Assembly (NCBI GenBank): GCA_028751875.1
Contig: CM054135.1
Coordinates: forward strand, 10,725,131 to 10,789,130
Source of the DNA: Rapana venosa
Lineage: Eukaryota; Mollusca; Gastropoda; Neogastropoda; Muricidae
Direction: 5' to 3'
DNA: 64,000 nt
Of the stretch, positions 24,953 through 35,900 are shown piece after piece. Position 1 is the first letter of the stretch. Each line of letters begins with the position of its first letter. The notes under the pieces are model-generated. The model saw only the letters and a program-made list of their open reading frames with translations. It ran no database searches and was not told the DNA's origin. Position numbers and translations under genes: made by a program.

Positions 24953-25226
24953 GTATGTTCTTTCGAGCCAGAAGGCCCATAGAGCCGGAGCTTATCCCGG
25001 TTTCTGTAGCGTTAAGCGAACTGATGGTTTTTCACCACCCCTGTGACAGGACGCTAGTCTGTCACCAGATACTTCCCCAGCAGAGCTGGTACCCACTTGT
25101 ACACCTGGGTGGAGTGAGGAAAATAGGAGTAAAGTGTCTTTCCCAAGGACACAACACCGAGCCGATCGGGGATCGAACCCGCGACCTCTGGATCACGAGT
25201 TGACCGCCTAAACCACTCGACCACGG
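24953..25226 (-). mobile_element. SINE family D copy (young)
   Basis: The minus strand carries a tRNA-like head with CCGTGGTCGAGTGGTTTAGG and a clean box B (GGTTCGATCCC), then a 200-bp body. About 98% identical by eye to 60333-60608, with roughly six differences. Confidence 0.88.
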
Positions 25227-25296
25227 ACTTGGCTCAGTGGTCCAGAGGTAACAAACCTGTCTTGTCTAAAAAGCGAGAGGTTGTTTTATTAAAAAT

Positions 25297-25720
25297 TTTT
25301 TAAATTATTTATACCACTTTAAGTCACGGCAGATTTCTCTGCATGAAATTCGGGCTGCTCTTCCCGGGGAGAGCGCGTCGCCACAAGAGCAGCGCCACCC
25401 ACTTTTTTGTTTTGTTTTTCCTGTCTGCAACTATATTTGTTTCCCTATCAGAGTGGCTTTTTTCTACAGAATTTTCCCAGGGACAACTCTCTTGTTGCCG
25501 TGGGTTCTTTAACGTGCACTAAATAATTATGTGTAACACACGGGACCTCGGTTTATCGTCTCGTCCGAAAGACTAGCGCCCAGACCACCACTCATGGTCT
25601 AATGGATGGGGGAAAAGTTTCTGGTCCAAATGGGAGGTAGGTTTGATCCCTGTCTAAACTCCCAACTTTTTCCTATCCACTTGATCATGAGTGGCAGTCT
25701 TTCGTATGAGAAGATGTACA
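25297..25720. mobile_element. SINE family E, reverse copy plus short forward fragment
   Basis: Reverse body from taccactttaagtcacggca to catggtctaatggatggggg (to about 25625), then a forward piece gggaggtaggtttgatccct..cttgatcatgagtggcagtc (25628-25720). Matching copies lie at 34.6 and 42.0 kb. Confidence 0.7.
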
Positions 25721-26209
25721 GAGGTCCTGCATGCACAACATGCATTTAAACCCACAGCATCCAATCCCAGGGCTCAGATCAGGGAGGCAAGAGTTGGCAC
25801 GGCTTATCCAGGTCTTCTTCTCTTGTTCGCTTTACACTGTCAGGTGTGTCTGGTGAAAGTTCTCATGGGAAAAAGAGAAAGCCTGCACAGCAGTGGTTGC
25901 TAGGCGAGTCATGACGTCAGCTGCACCTCTAGCTCTGCTCCTTCAGTTCAAGTATTATTTTCTAAATACATGCTGGCTACATTTTTTTTTTTTACGTAAA
26001 AGATTATGATTGATTAGAGTTTGGGATTTTACTCTGTGAGAAAAATGAGCCTTGTAACACTTATCCATCGGTGCAAGAAATCTGTGATTAGTTCACAGTG
26101 TTATTTCCTTGACTGTTGCCATTCAAAAAGCAAAGAGGCATGTGTGTGTGTGTGTGTGTGTGAGGGGGGTGGGTGGAGGGAGGAGGCAGAGCGCTTTTCT
26201 GCCTTTATA

Positions 26210-26470
26210 TACCCCTGTTGTCCCTTAAACACACATAAAAGAACCCATGACAACAGGACAGTTGTCCCTGGCAAAATTCTGTATTAAAAAATTCTTTCAT
26301 GGGGGAAAAAGGAAAAATACAAAACTAAAGATACTGCTGGGAAAAAATGTAAACAAATTTTTTTTTAAAAAGGTATGGCTGCTTAAGTTGTGACTCCCCC
26401 CACCCCTTCCCCCCACCCCTTCCCCCCTTCAGAGAGCAGCTGGAATTTCATGCAGCAAAATCTTCCATAA
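26210..26470 (+). mobile_element. Degenerate SINE family E fragment
   Basis: Keeps aagaacccatgacaacagga, gttgtccctggcaaaattct and gcagctggaatttcatgcag in family order, interrupted by A-rich and C-rich DNA. Confidence 0.5.
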
Positions 26471-29230
26471 CAAAAAATACTAAACTACACAATATAACAC
26501 AACGCAACAGTCTGGTACAACCCTTCACACACCAAAGCAACAACACCGTCAGTTCAGATATGTTTATTGAGCCCCCCAAAAGATTATATGCACAGCAGAT
26601 TGAAGCAATATCTTGTCCATTTTGATAAATCTACATGACAAAAACCCCCACCTTGCCACATACTCTGATTGGTATTCAACTGCTCTATCTGGAGAAAATG
26701 GAGCATAAGAAACATAGTCAATTCAAACTGGCAACGAAACACTGGACGATTTCTTTTTTTCCTTCATTGCAATGTGAACAAATATTGGAACAACCGCTCA
26801 GTGTTTTATTATCATTTGCCTACTTCAACACTCACCTGCTCTGTTTCCTTCTCCTTCCTATCACTGTGACAGGCAAAAATTGTCAACTTAAAAAAAACAT
26901 ATAGAAAGAAAATCAGTCTAAAATACATGACACAACTGCTATGGCTTTGTCACTTATGACAAATCCTGCTGGCTCCTGGCAAGCCATTTAAAACTCACAA
27001 CCATGCTGTTTGTGGACCATGCCTTTTGTTAAAATCAGCTTTGCCAAAAAACCAAGTAAAATACAAACTAATGTATAAATGTGGCCTGTAAAAATCCATC
27101 CATATGTCTGTCTATTGAATGAACTTTAAAAAAAATTCATCTGCCACTGAGCTACAAAAAATTCATTGTGATGATGATAAATAAATGAATAACTAATGGT
27201 AATTATGTAAATCTCCACTCCTTCCCAGCTCCTAAACCCATGTCATGATCTTGAGAGTGGAAAATAATGGAACAAAAAAATCTGGAGAGCTACACACACA
27301 CACACTTTAAACGGTTATCTTCAGATTATTTAAATTCTTTCTCTCTTAACAGATTTGGTGTGGGAATTTATTCCAGATGACAGGTCAAAGGTAAAAAAAA
27401 GAAAGAATAACTGATGTCTTTTTCTTCAGTGATAAAACATTAGTGTGTCACTAGATCGCGAAGAATGTGAAGGAGCATACGACTGTTCTAAGGCAATGAA
27501 TGTTGGGGAAATGTCTGATAAAAGATACAGAAACATCATCTGAAATTCCTGGTTGTACATTGGCACATGCTACACCTACTTTACAGGGGCTACCAAGTCT
27601 GTGAGACTGGCAATGCAGGAATAGCAAAGGTTTTGTTTTCTGGTTTTTTTATCTGTCAATAAGCAACCATGAATGAATTCACACTGAAATTAACTAGAGT
27701 TGGAGGCATATTTAAAAATATATGTCATCCTGATTAAAATCAATACCAAAACAAGCAGCAATAAAACATTAGAATTGTTTGATAAATTCTTAAAGGATTT
27801 TTTTTAAGAAAAAAAAAGAAAAAGTCTTTTAGATTCCTGAACCATGACAAAAGTGAACCTTTTCATCACCAGCCATTTTGCTCTGCAGAAATCCTTGCAG
27901 ACCCGACCCCCCCCCCCCCCCCCCCCCCCCCAAATGACACATCTGTTGGTAACAAAAATTAATAATAAAAAAAAGAAAGGACAAACATACATGCACGGCA
28001 ACTGGCTACCAATCTTGATGAATAAGTGACTATCTGGACATCAACATCTTTTTCTCTCATTAAACCATGAAAACTAGAGTATCCTGATGCCAACCTAGCA
28101 TGTCACTTATCTGCAATGTTGGTCGTGGGCCATTCCCTTCCATTCCATTCTGTATTGTTTACAGCCCTACCGACCACGAAAGCCATATCAGGGCTGTCAC
28201 CTCGTCACCTCATTCAGTTTCAGTGGGTCAGCCATTCATGTTGCAGAAATGCTACATCAGCGCTGAAAGGGTTAATCTACTTTTTTCCTTTGCTTCTTTT
28301 GTTGCTTTTTGAGATAAGATTTTCAGGGTTTTTTTTCCTGTCAGCAACTACGATGTGATAGAACCACATGCCTAGTCTTGGGAGTACTGAACAGGGAATC
28401 TTTGTTTCCCTACTGCTATTGTGAAGGACATGAAAGTTAATCCCTACCGACAAAGTTTCAGCTCTGTTTACAAGCTCAGTGTTAGGATTCTCTATTTTTC
28501 TTTGTTTCCAGTCAGGGCATTATCTACACACACCTAAAAACATATCCCACCATCATCATAACCAACGAAACAGGTAAACCAAAAAATTCCGACTCAATTC
28601 TCATCAAACACAGTATGTTAGTTCACAGCTCAAATTACACACGTATCTTTATGTGATGTATCGATGGAAAGCAATTGTAAGTAGTGAACTGTGGTGAGCA
28701 GCCATACAAAACATTCAGCAAATACAACAGAGCAGAAATCAAACACACATACAAAAAAAAAAAAAAAAGAGCAAAATCATAGATTAAGATAAAACATCTT
28801 CTCTTTTTTTTTTTATATCTATGGCATTGTTTGCATGTTGTCAGATACATTTCAGCACAATAATGAAACAGCAATCAAACAAAATATAAACAAAGGCATA
28901 TATGTAGTCATTTTCTCTTTGTAGCTTTGGCATTTCTGGCAATGGTTTTCAAGGGAAACATCAGACCGACAGCCATCATTATTTTTTTTTGATGTCCATG
29001 GTGAGATTTTCTTTCATGAATGTAAAGCCAACCATTTCACTGATGCAGAGCACTAAACATATCAGAAATGTAGAGCCCAAACATTTCAGTAAAGCCAAGC
29101 CCACATGTAGCATAGTCACTTCTGGTTTGAAAACACATATAAACTAAAAAAAATAAAAATTTCAAAGCGAGCTCTAAGTTTCATCAGGAAAAGATATATC
29201 GAGGGGATGCCACTAAATCTAAACCTTTCA
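26471..29230. other. Intergenic, no gene seen
   Basis: AT-rich unique DNA with a 25-nt poly-C at 27907-27931 and A-rich tracts. Several TTTATT hexamers (for example near 26562) could be alternative minus-strand poly(A) signals for the HERC4-like gene, but nothing ties them to it. Confidence 0.5.
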
Positions 29231-29850
29231 TGACATTGAACCTATCCTTTTGTGTGATACTGAATCTACCCCTTTGTAATACCGAACATATCCCTTTGTT
29301 ACACTGAATCTACCCCTTTGTAATACCGAACATATCCCTTTGTTACACTGAATCTACCCCTTTGTGATACTGAACCTATCCCTTTTGTGCTACTAAACCT
29401 CTCTCTTCTTGACACTGAATCTATCCCTTTGTGACACTGAACCTATCCCTTTGTGATACTGAATCTACCCCTCTGTGATACTGAACCTACCCCTTTTTGA
29501 CACTGAACCTACCCCTTTGTGACACTGAACCCACCCCTTTTGTGACACTGAACTTACCCCTTTCAAGACACTGATTCTACTCCTTTTGTGATACTCACTC
29601 CACCCCTTTTATGATACCAAATCTACCCCTTTGTGATACTGAATCTACCCCTTAATGAATCTAAATCTACCCCCTTTTGTGACACTGAACCTACTCCTTA
29701 GTGACACTGAACCTACCCCTTTTTGAGACATGGAATCTACACCTTTCGTGTTACTGAATCCACCCCTTTTATGATAATGAATCTACCCCTAACTTTACTA
29801 CAATCTACCCCTAACTCTACTACAATCTACCCCTAAATGTACCCTTTCCA
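29231..29850 (+). repeat. Minisatellite, about 22-bp unit
   Basis: About 27 imperfect units of the type CCCCTTTGTGATACTGAATC plus two bases. Units drift in length from 18 to 26 bp. Confidence 0.92.
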
Positions 29851-29989
29851 AAACCAACAGTGGATTCAGCCAGGAGAGGGACAGTCACTCATCCACTGAC
29901 TGTGGCTTCACCCTTCACACCCTGAGCGGTGACCAGGGCACTGCACTGCACTGCATTGCTCTGAATTTTTCAGGCCCTGTGTCCACTCT

Positions 29990-30290
29990 TGGCCAACATG
30001 ACCCTAACGGAGATAATTATAGGTATCACTGTGCCTGTCAGTATTGTAATTGCCCTTCATGGGATGATTAAAGTGTTTTTGACTTGACTTGACTTGACTT
30101 GGCGGAGCTGCCTCTTCCCAAGCCTCCAGGCTGGTAAAGGTGACAAAAACACCCTGCTGTCAACCACGCCACTGGCCATAGCTATGATAACAATCTTCTA
30201 CACTAAAAGAAGCGCTTTGATTTGTTGCTTTACAAGATTCAGCGCTATATATAAATTCCATATATTATTAGTAGTGTTATGATGTTGGAG
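29990..30290. mobile_element. Fragments of two small repeats
   Basis: 30046-30100 (attgcccttcatgggatgat..gacttgactt) is the reverse complement of the insert in the SINE at 20778-20838. 30200-30275 (ttacaagattcagcgctata..attccatatatt) matches reversed copies near 40985 and 48728 and a same-orientation copy near 53690. Confidence 0.65.
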
Positions 30291-30439
30291 GGTTTTTTTC
30301 ATCCTTCTTCTCAACAGTTGCACAAGATGTTCTGCCAGTTTTTCCTGAACACATGACTTTAGTTTATTGTGTCATGTAAAGGGTTTCCAAAGGAACGGAG
30401 TTGGAAGGAACCAACCGTCATTCAAAATTCCCCAACCCA

Positions 30440-30569
30440 CGATGTGCTGGGCTCGACTTGTCAGGCGCTTAATGGCAGCACAATGCATTTTTGCTCATAT
30501 GACAGACAACAATAGTTGCTGTCTGAGTGTTCTACAAAGTAGAAGAAGAAGAAGAAGAAGAGGAAGAAG
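30440..30569 (+). mobile_element. Repeat family F copy with (AGA)n tail
   Basis: gatgtgctgggctcgacttg, then gcttaatggcagcacaatgc and a GAA/AGA tail. Confidence 0.65.
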
Positions 30570-30714
30570 ATATCCTCTAAACCACACACCTCATCACCAA
30601 AGAATCGAACTAAGACCCCCTGTTAACTCCAGGGGCCAGTGTGATGAAAGGCTATCAATCACAGCTGGTGTTTACCTGCCACACACCTGTTAGCGTCCTG
30701 AACTGACTACCGCT

Positions 30715-30945
30715 GAAATTGTGGCCAAGAATTCCTTTAACATGCACTGATTTCATGCTGCACCTTGATTTTTTGGGTATCCTCTAAAAGACTACCACCC
30801 AGAATATCACTCAAGATCTGATGGATTGTTGGTGAGTGGGGGGAGGGGGAAGGGGGGGTGGAGAAAGTGCAGCTCAGAACGGAATTTAAACTCAGGACTT
30901 CTGGTTGAGTGTGCTGCCATCAGAGCACTGATCCACCTAGCAGAG
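30715..30945 (-). mobile_element. Degenerate SINE family E copy
   Basis: Keeps ctttaacatgcactgatttc, the catctgatgg-type motif and a head-like end (agagcactgatccaccta) in the family E reverse order. Confidence 0.45.
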
Positions 30946-32255
30946 AACTCCATCTTCAAATGCGCAGACAGGATTTGACCTTCAGAACAGTCAGCAGTTA
31001 ATACTCAGAACATAAAAAATAAGCAGCAAAACTACACATATGGAAACAAAACAACCCAAACCAAACCAAAACAGAACGAAAATAAAAGACACGCACAAAA
31101 ACCAAACCAATAACAGAAAAATGAAATGCTACTGTAACACCCCCCCCCCCCCCAAAACAAACAGCAAAACAAAACAACAACAAAAGCGTTAACAAACCCC
31201 ACAATTCTTTGGAACAGGGTGAGAGAATGCAGAAACAACTTGCTGAGATGTGGACAAACGACATCGCACACATGCTGCACATCTAAATTTAAAAAAAATT
31301 TTTTTCCTTCAAAAATTGGCTGCAATCATTATCAATCGATACATCAATCAACACACATGTACAAGTCAAAACCATACCACATGGGGGTGGGGGGTGGGCT
31401 CTGAATCAACTTCGCATGACAACGGGATCATTTCATAGACAACTCACCACGCTTCTCGCTTCTTATCCCCCCAGTTACAAACTTCTGATGAAAACGAGAC
31501 GGATTTATAAAGTATGCCCTGATTAAACCAGAAGTGTGTTTTCATTCTCAAGACATGGTTTTAGACAAAGCATCATCTTATTACGTCAGTCAACGGATAT
31601 GGCATACATTGCAAATTCAAGAAAACAAACCACAACAATCCATACATGGTAAACGAATACATTTTGACACTTTGTGATCTGGTGAATTTGGTGGTTGAGT
31701 TATTCAAAACGCTTCAAAAGAGGGGACACTTCAGAAATGTATCACAGAAAAGTAGACGTCTACCATGAAATACTGTCAGTAAAGTGAATGCTTCTCAAAG
31801 GCATGTCACCAACAAAACGAAGGAAAAACCACACGACAGCCACCGCAAAGACGAACCAAACAAAGAACTGACATCTATGGAAAAACTGAGGGCCTGAAAA
31901 AAAGACAAGGCTTCTAAATAAAAATTTTCTAGCTAAAACACCTGGTATTTTAAAAAACAAAAAAACGCCAGCGACAATCAGTACAAATGGGTAAGACACA
32001 CAGAGTGTCTTTAAAAAAAATCAACCATCTGCCCTGACAGTGTGCTAAGAAAACTTATACAGATCAACTTGTTCGGCATGTAAACATCACCATCACACAC
32101 ATGCACACACACACGTGCGCGCACACACACACACGCACGTGCACACACACACGTGCGCGCACACACACACATGTGCGCGCACACACACACATGTGCGCGC
32201 ACACACACAAACAGAACCTCATTTAAAACTGCCATTCAGATTGCATAAAAATGTT
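30946..32255. other. Intergenic between the convergent genes; CA/CG tract
   Basis: No gene recognised. A 15-nt poly-C lies at about 31140-31153 and a (CA)n/(CG)n alternating purine-pyrimidine tract at 32090-32212, with Z-DNA potential. Confidence 0.55.
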
Positions 32256-32261
32256 TTTATT
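32256..32261 (-). promoter_or_regulatory. Candidate poly(A) signal for the HERC4-like gene
   Basis: Minus-strand AATAAA about 490 nt after the stop codon, the first canonical hexamer downstream. The predicted cleavage site is near 32240. Confidence 0.45.
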
Positions 32262-32744
32262 AAAAAAAGCGCGTGAGACCGAACGGTTCACATCGGGACT
32301 TGTCAGAACAAAAGTTCACAGTTAGGCATTCTCTAGGAGAATCTCCACTTGCGTTTTGCCGATACCTCTCATAGTCTTTCCGTTGCCAAAAAAAAGCACA
32401 TCCCTCTAATTTTTCCTCTGTGCCCTAGATCTAGCTCTTTCCTTCACGCTCAGAGTCCTTTCCCAGCAAACGCCTCACAGGAACACTGTTTTCTGAACAC
32501 GCTGAAGGATCGAGCCTTCAGATACATTAATCACCACACACTTACCGCGACGACCGCGGTCAGCGCAGCTCAGACAATATCACACAGGCTCTTGCTGTAG
32601 GGAAGGTGGGCCCATCACCATTACACAGCAACTGGTGGGGTTTTGGTAGGGGGGGTGTTAGGGGCTTTGGGGGAGGGGATGTGAGGGGCTAGGGGTGGTG
32701 GTGGTGGAGGTGGTGGTGGCTGGTTGGCGGATTTTCTGGAGTGT
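32256..32744 (-). other. Probable 3' UTR of the HERC4-like gene
   Basis: Begins after the TAG and contains a C-rich stretch on the coding strand (plus strand G-rich at 32636-32720). The first AATAAA on the minus strand is at 32256-32261. A longer UTR cannot be excluded. Confidence 0.45.
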
Positions 32745-32900
32745 CTAGACGATGCCGAACCCCTCGGTGTGCTGGATGGCCAGCAGGAGCTTCTGCTCCA
32801 TGATCTGGCGCGTCCTGTACTTGGGCAGGTCCAGCAGGTTGAAGCAGGTGTGGGCCACCGGCAGGAAGTCCTCCCCGCCCCCTGTGGGCTGGATGATCAT
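32745..32900 (-). CDS. HERC4: HERC4-like last coding exon: HECT catalytic cysteine and stop
   Basis: Acceptor atgcttcag|ATG before 32900. Encodes MIIQPTGGGEDFLPVAHTCF, then NLLDLPKY and EGFGIV before the TAG. The Cys of HTCFNLL (codon 32844-32846) is the ubiquitin thioester site of HECT ligases. 51 codons plus stop. A 1.3-kb minisatellite begins directly upstream of the acceptor, which has a poor pyrimidine tract. Confidence 0.97.
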   Translation of the reverse strand: MIIQPTGGGEDFLPVAHTCFNLLDLPKYRTRQIMEQKLLLAIQHTEGFGIV

Positions 32901-35900
32901 CTGAAGCATACACACACACTGTCACAATACTGTCGTCACTACCTGACACACACACCGTCACAATACTGTCGTCATTACCTGACACACACACCGTCACAAT
33001 ACTGTCGTCATTACCTGACACACACACACCATCACAATACTGTCATCATTACCTGACACACACACCATCACAATACTGTCATCATTACCTGACACACACA
33101 CCATCACAATACTGTTATAGTATCAACATTATCTGACACACACACATCACCACCACCGATGATACTGTCATCACTACCTGACACACATCACCATCACAAT
33201 ACTGTTATAGTGTCATCATTACCTGACACACACACCATCAACAATACTGTTATATTGTCAACATTACCTGACACACACATCACCAACAATACTGTTATAT
33301 TGTCAACACTATCTGACACACATCACCACCACCACAGTACTGTTACATCGTCAACATTACCTGACACACATCACCAACAATACTGTTATATTGTCATCAT
33401 TACCTGACACACACACTACCACTGACAACAATACTGTTATATTGTCAACATTACCTGACACACACACACCATCACAATACTGTCATATTATCAACATTAT
33501 CTGACACACACACCATCACAATACTGTTATAGTGTCATCATTACCTGACACACACACCATCAACAATACTGTTATATTGTCAACATTACCTGACACACAC
33601 ATCACCAACAATACTGTTATATTGTCAACACTATCTGACACACATCACCACCACCACAGTACTGTTACATCGTCAACATTACCTGACACACATCACCAAC
33701 AATACTGTTATATTGTCATCATTACCTGACACACACACTACCACTGACAACAATACTGTTATATTGTCAACATTACCTGACACACATCACCAACATTACT
33801 GTTATAGTGTCATCATTATCTGACACACACACATCACCACAATACTGTTATATTATCAACATTACCTGACACACATACACACCACCACCAACAATACTGT
33901 TATATTATCAACATTACCTGACACACACCACCACCAACAATACTGTTATATTATCAACATTACCTGACACACACCACCACCAACAATACTGTTATATTAT
34001 CAACATTACCTGACACACACCACCACCAACAATACTGTTATATTATCAACATTACCTGACACACACACACACCACCACCAACAATACTGTTACATCGTCA
34101 TCATTATCTGACACACACACACACCACCACAACAACAATACTGTTATATTGTCAACATTATCTGACTCACACACCACCACCAACAATACTGTTACATCAT
34201 CATCATCTCTCTCTTTCTCTAACACGCGCGTGCACACACACACACATGCATGCACACACACAAACACACCACTGTCATACCATCATTATTATCTGACAAA
34301 CACACCACCAATACTGTCATATCTTTATCATCTGATCCCCACACACACACCAACACCGTTCTGACCATAACGGCTTGACAATAGGACATGTTTGAATCTT
34401 CTGCACAAGACCATGTGTCCCAAAACAAGAGGAGCTTGGCTTCTTCGCGCAGCTGTGTTGGTCATGAGCAAAATTTAGTGCACAGTAGCGTACACAGCAT
34501 TAGGAAAATGTTAAAAAGTACAGATTTTCATGAAGATGTACCCAAACTATCTGACTGCTAGAATTGGTCTGGATGCAATGCGCCTGCCTAGAAAGCAAAA
34601 AAGTCCGGATTCGAAGTGTGTGGTGGTTCGATCCCCATGTGGGCCCAAAACTTTCCCCCCATCCACTAGACCATGAGTGGTGGTCTGGGTGCTAGCCTTT
34701 TGGATGAGGCGATAAGCCAAGGTTACACTTATTTAGTGAAAGTAAAAGAAGTCACAGCAACAAGAGTTGTTCCTGGCCAAATTCTGTAGAAAAAAGCCAC
34801 TCTAACAGGGAAACAAATACAGATGCAGACAGGAGGGGAAAAAAAAAAAGGGTGGTGCTGCTCTTGTGGCGGCACGCTCTCCCTGGCAACAGCCTGGATT
34901 TCATTTGAGAAATCTGCTGCTGCTGCGACTTTAAAGTGGTATGCAGTGCAATTTATGTTCAGTAACATGAGTAAATGCAAGAGTTCTGTGAGGAAACCAT
35001 GATGTGGATGTAGCAGCACTATATAATACATGAGAAAAAAGCGAGAAAATAGTAAAGCACAAAAAAGCGAGAGATTAAACCGAGGATAGGAATAGAGCAG
35101 ACCCACCTTGATATGAAGACATGCCCAGACACGAGGGGTATTCGTCTTGCGCAGATTAACATGCGCAAAGTCAGTACACTCAACGGTCCGTTAAGTCACA
35201 CTCAGAACACTAGTACACTAACAGTCATTCATTTTTTTTTTAAATCTCTTAACGAAAGTATAATGGAAATAAGCACTTATTTTGCTTTTTTAATCCAGAC
35301 CCCATTAATGTGGTTTGTAAATACTGTCATCTGTCCACCGGCACAAAGGCTTACTCTTACGAAAAGCGAACAGGATTTACGTTGTGCGCAAAATGTTCTG
35401 CGTGCGTTTCGCACACAGGACCTCAGAGTTTAGTTGTAATCTGTCCTGTCCAGCAACATCTGAAGGACTTTAGTGTGCGCAGAGTTGCGTGTTGCACGTT
35501 CGGTTAGCCATCTGGATTTGGATTGCACTGATGTTAACTCCAGGGTAAAAATATCCCCTTGAACGGGAATCAAACCCAGGTTGTCAGATTGCGATCAGAT
35601 TGTTCACTAACAGTTAGCACATTAAGCTCTCAGAAAACGTTCTTTCTGCACATACACTCTGAACCAAACATAATGATCCTTCTTCTTCTTTGCGAATGCT
35701 CAGATAGCAACTATTCTTGTCTGTCATATAAGTGAAAGTGTGTCGTGCTGCTGTAAAACACCTGACAAGTCAGGCCCAGCACACCTCACTTCTGTGTGGG
35801 AGAGAACGGTTATCTTTGAACTTTTCTTTGGAAAAAAGTACGAGAATGGACCAAGAAGGCAGAAAATAGACAAGAAGTAGCTGACAGGAAGAAAAGGAAC

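Noticed and set aside
24953..25226. True tRNA gene on the minus strand
   Set aside because: The tRNA-like head continues into a 200-bp SINE body, lacks a complete cloverleaf, and is duplicated at 60333-60608.
32905..34230. Possible CRISPR array (regular units near the HERC4 end)
   Set aside because: Units vary in length and sequence, there are no distinct spacers, and the context is an animal intron.
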